This document shows, piece by piece, positions 54,932-63,992 of a stretch of 64,000 nucleotides of DNA. The notes under the pieces were generated by a model that was not told where the DNA came from, did not search any database, and saw nothing but the letters and a program-made list of their open reading frames with translations. A program made the position numbers and the translations under genes. The number at the start of each line of letters is the position of its first letter. The stretch's first letter is position 1. Source of the stretch: XYD12-FULL-36-8 sp964613805 (GTDB taxonomy: Bacteria; Bacteroidota; Ignavibacteria; Ignavibacteriales; Ignavibacteriaceae); assembly GCA_964613805.1 (NCBI GenBank), contig CAZTJF010000010.1, positions 68,214 through 132,213 on the forward strand, in the 5' to 3' direction.

Positions 54932-56869
54932 TTAATCAGTTGTGTAATTTTTATTATTAATTTCGATTGATATTTTACTTATAAATTCATTTAAAGACAA
55001 AGCTCCCAAATCTCCAGCTTTATGTTTTCTGACAGAAATATTTTGAGCGTTTACTTCCTTTTCACCGATGATAAGCATGTATGGCGCCTTTTGGGTTTCC
55101 CAATCTCTGATCTTATAACCAATTTTTTCATTTCTTTCATCAATAACAGCGCGAAAATTATTTTTTATTAACTCAGTATGAATTTTTTTAGCATATTCCA
55201 AAAATTGCTGAGAAACAGGTATCACAACCATCTGAACGGGAGCAAGCCATAGAGGGAAATCACCACCATAATGTTCAATCAATAAACCAAAAAATCTTTC
55301 TATCGAACCGAGCAATGCTCTATGCACCATAAATGGACGATGCTCTTTCCCATCATCGCCAATGTATTTCATATCGAATCGCTCCGGAAGATTGAAATCG
55401 AATTGAACAGTACTCATTTGCCATTCACGTCCAAGTGCATCTTTAATTTTGATATCTATCTTTGGACCGTAGAATGCTCCACCGCCTTCGTCGAGATCGT
55501 ACTCGAGATTTTCCTTCACCAAAGCTGATTTAAGCGAACTTATAGCTTTATCCCAGAGTTCATCAGCACCTACAGCTTTTTCCGGTTTAGTAGCAAGATA
55601 AAATTTAAGTTTTTCAAATCCGAATGAACTCCACATCATTCTTGCAAAACGGATAACTTCAACTATTTCATCTTCAATTTGACTGTGGCTGCAAAAAATA
55701 TGCGCATCATCCTGAGTAAAACCACGAACTCTCAATAATCCATGAAGTACACCACTTTTTTCATAGCGATAGACAGTTCCGAGTTCAGCCCACCTCAATG
55801 GAAGATCTCTATAAGATCGTAAGTGAGATTTGTAAATCATTATATGAAAAGGACAATTCATCGGTTTGATGAAGTAATTTTGCGCATCTACTTTCATCTC
55901 TGAATACATGCTTTCCTTATAAAAATCCAGGTGACCGCTTGTCTCCCACAACCAACTTTTACCCATGTGAGGAGAGTAAAGAACTTCATAACCATTTTTA
56001 AGATGAGCTTCTCGCCAGAAATTCTCAATCTCAAGTCTTATTCTTGCACCTTTTGGATGCCAATAAATTAACCCTGCTCCGGCTTCCTCATGAATACTGT
56101 AAAGGTCCAACTGTTTTCCAAGCTTTCGATGATCACGTTTCTTAGCTTCTTCCAGAAAGATGAGATAATCATCAAGCATCTTTTTCTTAGGAAATGATAT
56201 TCCATATATCCTCTGCATCTGCTTATTTTTTTCATCACCACGCCAGTATGAACCGGAAATATTTAAAAGCTTGAAATATTTTATTTTACCCGCTGATGGA
56301 AGATGCGGACCACGGCAAAGATCAGTAAATGAACCTTCTTTGTAAATGCTGATACTTTGAGAATTCTCATCAATCTCAGAAAGAATTTCTAATTTATAAT
56401 TATCACCTTTCTTATTGAAGAAATCTATTGCAGCGGCCTTTGAGAGGTCTTCTCTAAGGAATGGCTTATCTGATTTCGCAAGCTGCTCCATTTTCATTTC
56501 AACAACTTTAAGATCCTCTTCGGATAACTGCGAATTTATGTCAATATCATAGTAAAATCCAGAATCTATTGCCGGACCAACACCAAATTTCGCTTCGGGA
56601 TATATTTCCTGAATTGCATGTGCCATCAAATGAGAAGTTGAGTGCCAATAAACTTCTTTTCCCTTATCATTATCAAAGGTTAAAAAATTAACGGTGCTAT
56701 CATTCTCAATGTTAAAAAATAAATCCCTGACAACTCCATTGACTTCAACTGCCAAAGCATCTTGAGCTAATCGAGGAGAAATGGATTCTGCAATTTTCAG
56801 AGCAGAAATACCTTTTACAAACTCTTTAATAGAATTATCTGGTAATGTTATTTTAATATTTTGATTCAT
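54932..56869 (-). CDS. thrS: Threonyl-tRNA synthetase
   Basis: 645 residues. An N-terminal TGS domain is followed by the editing domain (HSTSHLMAHAIQ), the class II catalytic core with MNCPFHIMIYKSHLRSYRDLPLR (zinc cysteine) and the C-terminal anticodon-binding domain. Its ATG lies only eight bases after a terminator-like hairpin and T-run, with a weak AAGAAA as the ribosome site. First protein gene of the translation operon. Confidence 0.96.
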   Translation of the reverse strand: MNQNIKITLPDNSIKEFVKGISALKIAESISPRLAQDALAVEVNGVVRDLFFNIENDSTVNFLTFDNDKGKEVYWHSTSHLMAHAIQEIYPEAKFGVGPAIDSGFYYDIDINSQLSEEDLKVVEMKMEQLAKSDKPFLREDLSKAAAIDFFNKKGDNYKLEILSEIDENSQSISIYKEGSFTDLCRGPHLPSAGKIKYFKLLNISGSYWRGDEKNKQMQRIYGISFPKKKMLDDYLIFLEEAKKRDHRKLGKQLDLYSIHEEAGAGLIYWHPKGARIRLEIENFWREAHLKNGYEVLYSPHMGKSWLWETSGHLDFYKESMYSEMKVDAQNYFIKPMNCPFHIMIYKSHLRSYRDLPLRWAELGTVYRYEKSGVLHGLLRVRGFTQDDAHIFCSHSQIEDEIVEVIRFARMMWSSFGFEKLKFYLATKPEKAVGADELWDKAISSLKSALVKENLEYDLDEGGGAFYGPKIDIKIKDALGREWQMSTVQFDFNLPERFDMKYIGDDGKEHRPFMVHRALLGSIERFFGLLIEHYGGDFPLWLAPVQMVVIPVSQQFLEYAKKIHTELIKNNFRAVIDERNEKIGYKIRDWETQKAPYMLIIGEKEVNAQNISVRKHKAGDLGALSLNEFISKISIEINNKNYTTD

Positions 56870-56877
56870 AATTTCTT

Positions 56878-56902
56878 AAAAAAAATCGGAGCAAACTCCG
56901 AT
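56878..56902 (-). terminator. Terminator/attenuator between tRNA-Val and thrS
   Basis: On the minus strand ATCGGAG-TTTG-CTCCGAT (56902-56885) runs into eight T. It starts four bases past tRNA-Val and ends eight bases before the thrS ATG. Confidence 0.8.
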
Positions 56903-56906
56903 TGGG

Positions 56907-56980
56907 TGGGCTCTAGAGGAGTCGAACCTCTGACCTTCTGCACGTCAAGCAGACGCTCTAACCAACTGAGCTAAGAGCCC
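56907..56980 (-). tRNA. tRNA-Val (anticodon GAC)
   Basis: 74 bases folding as a cloverleaf: acceptor GGGCTCT with AGAGCCC, anticodon stem TCTGC/GCAGA with loop TTGACGT (anticodon GAC) and T-arm AGAGG-TTCGACT-CCTCT. Discriminator A; CCA is not encoded exactly (ACCC follows). Confidence 0.95.
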
Positions 56981-57048
56981 TGGTTAAAGTTTCAAAATAA
57001 AAAACAATCCTTACGATTTTTTCTTTTGAATAATGGAATTTTAACCAG

Positions 57049-57135
57049 TACCGAGGGCCGGACTCGAACCGGCACGGGAATGTAATTCCCACAGGATTTT
57101 AAGTCCTGTGCGTCTACCAATTCCGCCACCCCGGC
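57049..57135 (-). tRNA. tRNA-Leu (anticodon TAA)
   Basis: 87 bases, class II tRNA with a long variable arm (GGGAATTACATTCCC). Anticodon stem CAGGA/TCCTG with loop CTTAAAA (anticodon TAA) and T-arm GCCGG-TTCGAGT-CCGGC. Discriminator A; no encoded CCA. It is the upstream tRNA of the pair. Confidence 0.95.
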
Positions 57136-57558
57136 TTGAGTTTAAAAACTCACATTTTGAGGCACAAATATAGAAAAATAGATTTTGCAATGCAAAAATT
57201 TGATGTTTCTGCAAGAATATTTCTTGATAGAAATGTTTAACTAATTATCCCAACAATTCAAATTCCTTCTATTAAAAAATCACAACTTGTTGGAAACTCG
57301 GTTGCGTAGTTGCCTTTTGAGTGAAGTGGTAAGCCAAAACTTCACTAAGTGTTTATTCCAACATTTGAGAAAAAAGTCTTATTTCTTTTTCAGAATTGAT
57401 GTTCGAATTAATCAGGATGCTTTTTACCTTATGAAATAGTTCATATTTTTGTAATGAGATTTTTAATTCTGTGGCACATACATTGAATATATCGAATATC
57501 TTGAAATTATCTTTCTAATCAACATTTTTTAAGTCGGCTAAATAATTCAGGTGCAACA
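57136..57558. other. Gene-free divergent promoter region
   Basis: 423 bases between tRNA-Leu (minus) and the CoA transferase (plus). It holds a perfect 8-base inverted repeat (AGTGAAGT 57320-57327, ACTTCACT 57339-57346, 11-base spacer) and a sigma-54-like promoter at 57472-57486. I see no gene or RNA. Confidence 0.6.
57472..57486 (+). promoter_or_regulatory. Sigma-54-like promoter upstream of CoA transferase
   Basis: TGGCAC, five bases, TTGA: matches the -24 element fully and the -12 element apart from its last base (TTGC in the consensus). The ATG is 72 bases downstream. Closely similar boxes precede two other genes nearby. Confidence 0.5.
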
Positions 57559-58884
57559 ATGAAATGGATAGAAAATTATAAGTCAAAATTAGTCTCTGCA
57601 GAAAAAGCTGTATCTGTTATAAAATCAAATCAAAGAGTTTACGTTCATCCAGGTGCAGCAACTCCGGAAGTACTTTTGCGAGCACTCTGTAATAGATATA
57701 AAGAATTACATGACGTTGAAATTATTCATTTGCTGACTTTTGGATTTTCGCTTTACTCAGATCCGGAATTTGAAGGACACTTCAGGCATAATGCTTTATT
57801 CATAGGAGGAAATGTTCGAAAAGCTGTAAATGACGGGAGAGCAGATTTCACTCCAATATTTTTATCGGAAATACCAAGTTTATTTTATCGCAATATTCTT
57901 CCTATAGATGTGGCATTAATTAATGTATCCCCACCAGATTCATATGGTTTTTGCAGTTTTGGTGTTGGCATTGAGATTACCAAACCGGCAACAGAATGCG
58001 CAAAAGTAATCATTGCACAAATCAATCCTAAGCAGCCGCGTACTTTAGGAAATTCATTTATTCACATTGATAAAATAGATTATTGCGTTGAGGCGGATTC
58101 CCCATTAGTAGAACTTAAGACAGATTACGCTACGATGTCCGACGACGAAAAAGAAATGTATGAAAATCTTGGTAAAAATATTGCGGGATTAATTGAGGAT
58201 GGTTCAACTCTCCAAATGGGAATAGGAAATATTCCCGACGCTGTACTTCACTATTTAGATGACAAACAAGATTTGGGAATTCATACCGAAATGTTTTCTG
58301 ATGGAGTTATAACACTTGTTGAAAAAGGAATTTTGACCAACGAAAAGAAAACTTTGCATCAAGGGAAAGTTATTGCTTCGTTCGTACTTGGAACAAGAAA
58401 ATTATTTGATTTTATAAATAATAATCCTTTAATGGAATTTCATCCCTCCGACTATACTAACGATCCGTTTATAATTGCTAAGAATGAGAAAATGGTTGCG
58501 ATTAACTCAGCATTACAAGTTGATCTAACGGGACAAGTTTGTGCGGATTCGATAGGTCCAAAATTTTACAGCGGTTTTGGCGGACAGTTGGATTTTATCC
58601 GCGGTGCTTCAAGAAGCAAAGATGGAAAACCAATTATTGGAATTCCTTCCACTGCTAAGGATGGAAAAATATCTCGCATTGTTCCCTATCTCACCGAAGG
58701 TGCCGGTGTAACTACAACTCGCGGTGATGTTCATTATGTTGTTACCGAGTATGGAGTTGCAGAGCTATATGGAAAAAATATTCGTCAGCGAACTAAAGCA
58801 TTGATTGACATTGCTCACCCGGACTTTAGAGAAGAATTAGATCGGCACGTTTCTGAATTGTACTTCAAAAAAGCTCTTGTTTAA
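57559..58884 (+). CDS. Acetyl-CoA hydrolase/transferase family CoA transferase
   Basis: 441 residues, the Cat1/4-hydroxybutyrate CoA-transferase type. The catalytic glutamate is E244 in IHTEMFSDG, GIGNIPDAV is the glycine loop, and GGQLDFIRGASRSKDGKPI is the CoA-site block. It moves CoA between acyl groups such as acetate, succinate, propionate or butyrate. Co-directional with a mutase gene 14 bases downstream, so a succinate/propionate role is likely. Substrate not determined. Confidence 0.88.
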   Translation: MKWIENYKSKLVSAEKAVSVIKSNQRVYVHPGAATPEVLLRALCNRYKELHDVEIIHLLTFGFSLYSDPEFEGHFRHNALFIGGNVRKAVNDGRADFTPIFLSEIPSLFYRNILPIDVALINVSPPDSYGFCSFGVGIEITKPATECAKVIIAQINPKQPRTLGNSFIHIDKIDYCVEADSPLVELKTDYATMSDDEKEMYENLGKNIAGLIEDGSTLQMGIGNIPDAVLHYLDDKQDLGIHTEMFSDGVITLVEKGILTNEKKTLHQGKVIASFVLGTRKLFDFINNNPLMEFHPSDYTNDPFIIAKNEKMVAINSALQVDLTGQVCADSIGPKFYSGFGGQLDFIRGASRSKDGKPIIGIPSTAKDGKISRIVPYLTEGAGVTTTRGDVHYVVTEYGVAELYGKNIRQRTKALIDIAHPDFREELDRHVSELYFKKALV

Positions 58885-58897
58885 GAAAGGAAAGACC

Positions 58898-60562
58898 TTG
58901 GATAAGAATTATGATCGCCTCATAACGGAATGGAAAAATACTGCTTACAAAAAATCAATTGAAAAAAATCCTGAAAGACAAAAAGAGTTTACAACTGTCT
59001 CCTTCACGCCCATTGAACCTCTTTACGGACCAAAATCCTCTGACGAAGCTAACTCTGAACAAACAATTGGTTTGCCTGGTCAATATCCGTTCACACGCGG
59101 TATTCAACCAACTATGTACCGCGGCAGATTGTGGACAATGCGACAGTATGCCGGTTTTGGAAACGCAAAAGAATCGAATGAACGTTACAGATACCTTTTA
59201 GATCAAGGGCAGATGGGTTTATCAGTAGCTTTTGATTTACCAACTCAGATAGGATATGACAGCGATGATCCAATTGCTTATGATGAAGTAGGAAAAGTTG
59301 GAGTTGCAATTGATACACTTGCTGATATGGAAATTTTATTTGATAAAATCCCTTTGGATAAAGTATCAACTTCTATGACAATAAATGCTCCAGCATCAGT
59401 TCTACTAGCGCATTATATTGCTGTTGCTGAGAAGGAAAATATTCCAAAGGAAAAATTAAGTGGAACAATTCAGAATGACATTTTGAAAGAATACATCGCA
59501 AGAGGAACGTATATTTTCCCGCCCAAACCGTCTATGCGGCTTATAAATGATATCTTCTCTTATTGTTCAAAGGAAATTCCCAAGTGGAACACAATTTCCA
59601 TTTCTGGTTATCATATAAGAGAAGCCGGCTCAACAGCAGCTCAAGAAGTTGGTTTCACTTTAGCCAATGGAATCGCTTATGTAGATGCTGCAATTAAATC
59701 CGGTTTGGATTTAGATGAATTCTCAAAAAGAATATCTTTCTTTTTTAATGCTCATAATGACTTGTTTGAAGAAGTTGCAAAATTTAGAGCCGCAAGAAGA
59801 TTATGGGCAAGAATCATGAAAGAAAGATTTAGAGCAAAAGACGCCCGTTCAATGATGCTCAGATTTCATTCGCAAACTGCCGGTTCAACTTTAACTGCAC
59901 AGCAAGTTGATAATAACATTGTTCGCGTAACAATACAAGCATTGGCTGCCGTATTAGGAGGAACTCAAAGTCTTCACACAAATTCTAGAGATGAAGCACT
60001 AACTCTCCCAACTGAAGAATCAGTTAGAATTGCACTTCGAACACAACAAATAATTGGATATGAAAGTGGAGTTACAAATACAATTGATCCGCTTGCCGGA
60101 TCTTATTTTGTTGAAGCTCTCACAGATCAAATCGAGAAAGAAGCTGAGCAGTACATTAATAAAATTGATGACATGGGAGGTATGGTAGCTGCGATAGAAG
60201 CCGGTTATGTTCAAATGGAAATACAAAATGCTGCATACAAATTTGAAAAGGAATTAGAAGCAGGAAATAATATTGTTGTCGGCGTTAATAAATTTCAAGT
60301 AAAAGAGGAAACCCAGAAGGAATTGCTAAAGATTAAAATGAATGTGCAGGAAGAGCAAATTAAGTTCCTGAATAAAGTTAAAGCTGAACGGAATAATGAT
60401 GATGTCAAAAACAAACTGAATGATTTAAAAGCTGCAGCTCAAGGTGATGATAACTTAATGCCTCACATTCTAACCGCAGTAAGAAGCTATGCAAGTGTGG
60501 GTGAAATATGTAATACACTTAGAGTGGTTTTCGGTGAATACAAAGAACAAGTTGTAGTTTGA
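58898..60562 (+). CDS. Methylmalonyl-CoA mutase-type large subunit lacking the B12 domain
   Basis: About 554 residues from a TTG at 58898, with AAAGGA upstream. A TTG at 58877 would start inside the previous gene. Its barrel has WTMRQYAGFG (substrate-site tyrosine), FPPKPSMR (substrate arginine), SGYHIREAG and LHTNSRDEAL. This set fits methylmalonyl-CoA mutase better than isobutyryl- or hydroxyisobutyryl-CoA mutases, from memory of those enzymes. The C-terminal cobalamin-binding domain is absent, so a separate small subunit must exist elsewhere. Confidence 0.88.
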   Translation: MDKNYDRLITEWKNTAYKKSIEKNPERQKEFTTVSFTPIEPLYGPKSSDEANSEQTIGLPGQYPFTRGIQPTMYRGRLWTMRQYAGFGNAKESNERYRYLLDQGQMGLSVAFDLPTQIGYDSDDPIAYDEVGKVGVAIDTLADMEILFDKIPLDKVSTSMTINAPASVLLAHYIAVAEKENIPKEKLSGTIQNDILKEYIARGTYIFPPKPSMRLINDIFSYCSKEIPKWNTISISGYHIREAGSTAAQEVGFTLANGIAYVDAAIKSGLDLDEFSKRISFFFNAHNDLFEEVAKFRAARRLWARIMKERFRAKDARSMMLRFHSQTAGSTLTAQQVDNNIVRVTIQALAAVLGGTQSLHTNSRDEALTLPTEESVRIALRTQQIIGYESGVTNTIDPLAGSYFVEALTDQIEKEAEQYINKIDDMGGMVAAIEAGYVQMEIQNAAYKFEKELEAGNNIVVGVNKFQVKEETQKELLKIKMNVQEEQIKFLNKVKAERNNDDVKNKLNDLKAAAQGDDNLMPHILTAVRSYASVGEICNTLRVVFGEYKEQVVV

Positions 60563-60770
60563 TTATAAACTATTTATTCCAATACATCATTAGTGAATTA
60601 CCTTTCTTATAATTTATTCAAACCAAAGTATCACTTTCTTAATTAAAGTTTAACTCTTTCAATTTAGAAGCAGCAGTTTCGAATCTGTTTCGTTTTAATT
60701 TGCAGCTCCAATTACCTCTCAAAGTGAGATGGAAATCATCTGATAATCTCCAAAATCAAATTAATTTCAG

Positions 60771-60785
60771 TGGCATATACATTGT
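60771..60785 (+). promoter_or_regulatory. Sigma-54-like promoter upstream of MORN lipoprotein gene
   Basis: TGGCAT, five bases, TTGT, with the spacer ATACA identical to that in the box at 57472. It ends 41 bases before the ATG at 60827, a sensible leader length. The -12 GC is GT here. Confidence 0.45.
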
Positions 60786-60826
60786 CAAAGTGAAGTCGTT
60801 ATCTTGTAAATTAAATAGAGGGTTTT

Positions 60827-61387
60827 ATGATTGGAGCGGCTTCTTCCCCCAAAAATATTTTGATTTATATCATTGTTGTAATGCTCAACACTTTAGCTAT
60901 TCTCTCCACCAATGGATGCTCCTCCGAACCTAAATCAATAAAAATTGAAGAGCGTGACGGCTTACTGTTTCTTTTGGGTAAAGATGAAATTTTCACAGGA
61001 AAAGTGGTTGACACAGTATCCAAAAAAATTCTCGAGTACGAAGTTGTTGATGGTAAAAAGAATGGTCTATTCAAAATTAGCTCGACTGATGGTTCTGTGG
61101 TGATGGTAGGAAAAATAAAAGATAATGTGAACGAGGGACAGTGGTGCTATTATTATCCGAATGGACAGATAGAATCGGTTGGGAATTTTGCAAATAATCT
61201 CTCTGAAGGAAAATGGACATGGTATTTCGAGAGCGGAAAAATTAGAGAGGTTGGTAATTTCAAAGCTGGAAAGAAAGATGGGAATTGGACAATTTATGAT
61301 GAGAAAGGTAACATTAAACGAAAATTATTCTTTAGAGAGGACCAAATTATTTTTAATCAAGAGTTTGACAAGGAACTATTTAGTTAA
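60827..61387 (+). CDS. MORN-repeat (YwqK-like) lipoprotein
   Basis: 186 residues. Hydrophobic N-terminus with a lipobox-like TNGC (about residue 31). Then MORN-type repeats: EGQWCYYYPNGQIESVGNF, then EGKWTWYFESGKIREVGNF, then DGNWTIYDEKGNIKR. Repeats of this sort occur in YwqK-family antitoxins and many surface lipoproteins. No toxin gene is adjacent, so a toxin-antitoxin role is not supported. Possibly a surface or envelope protein. Confidence 0.75.
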   Translation: MIGAASSPKNILIYIIVVMLNTLAILSTNGCSSEPKSIKIEERDGLLFLLGKDEIFTGKVVDTVSKKILEYEVVDGKKNGLFKISSTDGSVVMVGKIKDNVNEGQWCYYYPNGQIESVGNFANNLSEGKWTWYFESGKIREVGNFKAGKKDGNWTIYDEKGNIKRKLFFREDQIIFNQEFDKELFS

Positions 61388-61520
61388 ATCCCATTAAGAA
61401 TTATTATTGAGAAAAAATATGGGAATAATTTATCAAGCGATTTTTATAATTATTTAGAACCTCTCCGTAAAATATTCCAAATTTAATTTCAATCCTTAAT
61501 TACGAAAAAGAAAATCTCAT

Positions 61521-61553
61521 AAAAAAACCTCCAGGCATTTACCCGGAGGTTTC
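61521..61553 (-). terminator. Rho-independent terminator
   Basis: On the minus strand AAACCTCC pairs with GGAGGTTT around a 12-base loop and runs into seven T. It lies about 40 bases past the stop of the 61595 gene, and could also serve the plus-strand MORN gene. Confidence 0.85.
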
Positions 61554-61594
61554 ACTTATCATCATTAACAGAAAGGAGGCAAGAAAAATTTTAA

Positions 61595-61987
61595 TTATGG
61601 AAATAAAGGATTACCCTGATCATCTAAATTATCACTGCTTGTTTTTGTTGCATAGATCGTGTATGTATCTTCTGAAAGATTGCTTGAGTAGAGAACAAGA
61701 ATTTTTGTACCTGCTTTAAATCCAAATTCACCCGTCAAATCACCAACAGCTGTACTTTTTGAAATACCGGCCGGTATTGAATAGGTTGTGGCAAAATCAT
61801 AGGACCCCTTCGGCAATTTTGAAAGAACCACAGTCTGCCCCGCTGGAACAGTTGTTAACTGACCTCTAAAGTTAAGATAAATTGCTCCGGCAGCTAAATT
61901 TTTAAGTGTTAAAGTGTTTTCACCTTCAGATGAACATCCCACAAATGTAAGAATTGCAATAAACAAAATGACAAAAATTTTTTTCAT
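61595..61987 (-). CDS. Small lipoprotein of unknown function
   Basis: 130 residues. Lipobox FVGC (C18), then a beta-rich domain of about 100 residues with the pattern NLAAGAIYLNFRGQLTTV and LPKGSYDFAT. A resemblance to DUF4397-type or transthyretin-like folds is possible but not certain. It is a single gene with its own sigma-54-like promoter and terminator, so a regulated lipoprotein. Confidence 0.65.
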   Translation of the reverse strand: MKKIFVILFIAILTFVGCSSEGENTLTLKNLAAGAIYLNFRGQLTTVPAGQTVVLSKLPKGSYDFATTYSIPAGISKSTAVGDLTGEFGFKAGTKILVLYSSNLSEDTYTIYATKTSSDNLDDQGNPLFP

Positions 61988-62025
61988 ATTTATACTCTTT
62001 ACTTAGTTATCTTTGCTTAAATTAA

Positions 62026-62040
62026 ACAAGTAATGTGCCA
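62026..62040 (-). promoter_or_regulatory. Sigma-54-like promoter upstream of small lipoprotein gene
   Basis: Minus strand TGGCAC, five bases (ATTAC), TTGT, 38 bases before the ATG at 61987. Spacing between the GG and the -12 G is that of sigma-54 promoters. Confidence 0.55.
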
Positions 62041-62454
62041 TGCGATACTATCCTGCTTATAGATTTTTTGTTGTTTTTTTGCAAAAATTAAGTAAAAAAT
62101 GGCTGGTTAAGTAAAATTTACGATACCAAACAAGGAATTATTGAAAGTGATTTAATTTCTACAATTCGTCGTCAGCTTCCGGCAATTTATTTATTTCTGC
62201 CTGTGCTTTTTCTTTGCAAATTTTTTAACAGCGAGATGACATGCTTTCAGCAGAATTTTCTGAGTATGATGATTTTTTCTCTGCATTGTACTGGATTTGG
62301 TGAAGAATTTGAATCACCATTTTGTATACGCTGACTTATTAATGGAAATCTTAGCAACGGTCAATTCATCACAAGTATTTTTTCTCGTGTCATTCTTTTT
62401 AACAAAAATAAGTTTATCTTTTGCACTAAAAATTAACAAAATGTAGTTGGTAAA
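62041..62454. other. Gene-free region
   Basis: 414 bases, AT-rich, between the divergent lipoprotein and symporter genes. An 85-codon minus-strand frame overlaps the symporter start and has neither a signal nor a ribosome site, so I do not call it. No hairpin terminator or promoter box is convincing here. Confidence 0.5.
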
Positions 62455-63789
62455 ATGGAAAATCTTGAAAATCTTCTCGGGCAGATAAGTGACTGGGTTT
62501 GGGGAATTCCCCTTCTGGTCCTTCTTTTCGGCACTCATATTTTTCTCACCATTCGATTGAAGTTCATTCAAAGATTTATTGGTACAGCGATAAAAATTTC
62601 CTTAGGGAGAAAAAAAGAAGGCAATGGCGATATTAGCCAGTTCGGTGCAATGACAACTGCATTAGCTGCAACCATTGGCACTGGAAATATTGTCGGAGTT
62701 GCTACAGCTATTGCAGGCGGTGGTCCTGGTGCAGTTTTGTGGATGTGGCTGACAGGCGTCTTCGGAATTGCTACTAAATATTCTGAAGCACTGCTTTCCG
62801 TAAAATATCGTGTTACCACAAAAGATGGTTCAATGGCTGGCGGACCGATGTATGTTTTAGAAAAAGGTATGAATAATAAATTCCTCGCGGTCATTTTTGC
62901 AGGATTCACTGCAGTTACCGCATTTGGAATTGGAAATATGGTTCAAGCGAATTCGATCTCTCACCTGGTTAATGAAACATTTCAAATTTCACCCTGGATT
63001 ACAGGAATTGTTCTAACTGTCTTAACAGCAATTGTAATCATTGGCGGAATTAAATCAATTGCAAAAGTTTGTGAACGGCTTGTACCGTTCATGGCAATAT
63101 TTTATGTGCTTGGCTGCTTAACACTTTTATTCATGAATCTTCCGGGAATTCCTGGATCACTAAAATTAATTTTCGAAAGTGCATTTACAGGTCATGCTGT
63201 GCTTGGCGGTTTTGTTGGTGCGGGTGTTAAAGAAGCAGTTCGATTTGGAATTGCACGAGGATTATTTTCAAATGAATCAGGACTTGGAAGCGCACCGATT
63301 GTTGCAGCAGCTGCTCAAACTAAAAATCCAGTTCGACAAGCATTAGTATCTTCTACCGGAACTTTCTGGGATACCGTCGTAGTTTGTGCATTTACGGGAG
63401 TCGTGATTGTTAATTCGAATGAATGGGTGAATGGATTGAATGGTGCATCCCTTACTAAAGCGGCTTTTTCCGATTTGCCAATTGTTGGTCCGATAGTATT
63501 AACAATCGGACTTTTGACATTTGTTTTTTCCACAATATTGGGCTGGTCCTACTACGGAGAAAAAGCAGCAGAGTATTTGTTTGGAAATAAAGTAACCAAA
63601 CCTTACAGGTGGCTTTGGGTTGTATTCGTAATGATAGGTTCAGTAATGTCACTTAAAGCTGTTTGGTCTTTTGCAGATATAACCAATGCACTAATGGCAA
63701 TACCAAATTTGATTTCTTTGATTGTATTGAATAAAATCATTGTTAAAGAAACTGATGAATATTTGTGGCAAGGAAATCTAGATAAGTAA
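62455..63789 (+). CDS. Sodium:alanine symporter (AGCS family)
   Basis: 444 residues with about 11 helices. The family motifs GTGNIVGVATAIAGGGPGAVLWMWLTG, SNESGLGSAPIVAAAAQT and the C-terminal GWSYYGEKAAEYLFG are all present (given here in part). It imports alanine or glycine with Na+ across the inner membrane, consistent with a Na+ gradient maintained by the Mrp antiporter upstream. Slightly short of some family members but complete. Confidence 0.93.
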   Translation: MENLENLLGQISDWVWGIPLLVLLFGTHIFLTIRLKFIQRFIGTAIKISLGRKKEGNGDISQFGAMTTALAATIGTGNIVGVATAIAGGGPGAVLWMWLTGVFGIATKYSEALLSVKYRVTTKDGSMAGGPMYVLEKGMNNKFLAVIFAGFTAVTAFGIGNMVQANSISHLVNETFQISPWITGIVLTVLTAIVIIGGIKSIAKVCERLVPFMAIFYVLGCLTLLFMNLPGIPGSLKLIFESAFTGHAVLGGFVGAGVKEAVRFGIARGLFSNESGLGSAPIVAAAAQTKNPVRQALVSSTGTFWDTVVVCAFTGVVIVNSNEWVNGLNGASLTKAAFSDLPIVGPIVLTIGLLTFVFSTILGWSYYGEKAAEYLFGNKVTKPYRWLWVVFVMIGSVMSLKAVWSFADITNALMAIPNLISLIVLNKIIVKETDEYLWQGNLDK

Positions 63790-63886
63790 ATTTATAACAC
63801 GCTGAGATAGACAGACCAAATTAGTACTATGAAAAATACCTCAAACCATTTATGATTTAAGGCACTTTGTGAGCTCAGAAGGACTC

Positions 63887-63908
63887 TCCCATAGGGATTC
63901 CTTCGGAA
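63887..63908 (-). repeat. Twin-hairpin REP-like element, copy 3
   Basis: On the minus strand TTCC-GAA-GGAA followed by TCCC-TAT-GGGA. Same stem-GAA-stem-stem-NNN-stem plan as at 15645 and 41695, on the opposite strand. A GGCCGGAGG stretch flanks it. Confidence 0.45.
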
Positions 63909-63955
63909 GAACCTCCGGCCAATTTCGATTTATTATTATAGCAATTCCTTAAAAC

Positions 63956-63985
63956 AAAAAATGCGAAAACATTTAGCTTTCGCAT
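63956..63985 (-). terminator. Terminator next to a tRNA at the right edge
   Basis: Minus strand ATGCGAAA pairs with TTTCGCAT around an 8-9-base loop and runs into TTTTTTG. It sits just past the sequence GAGCCCA at the right edge, as the hairpin after tRNA-Val does. Confidence 0.75.
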
Positions 63986-63992
63986 CTTTATT

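Noticed and set aside
60827..61387. Toxin-antitoxin system based on YwqK-like repeats
   Set aside because: No toxin-type gene adjoins it, and the protein has a lipoprotein signal; MORN repeats alone do not show antitoxin function.
62314..62571. 85-codon minus-strand frame in the gap before the symporter
   Set aside because: It overlaps the start of the symporter gene antisense, has no ribosome site, and its product lacks a recognisable domain.
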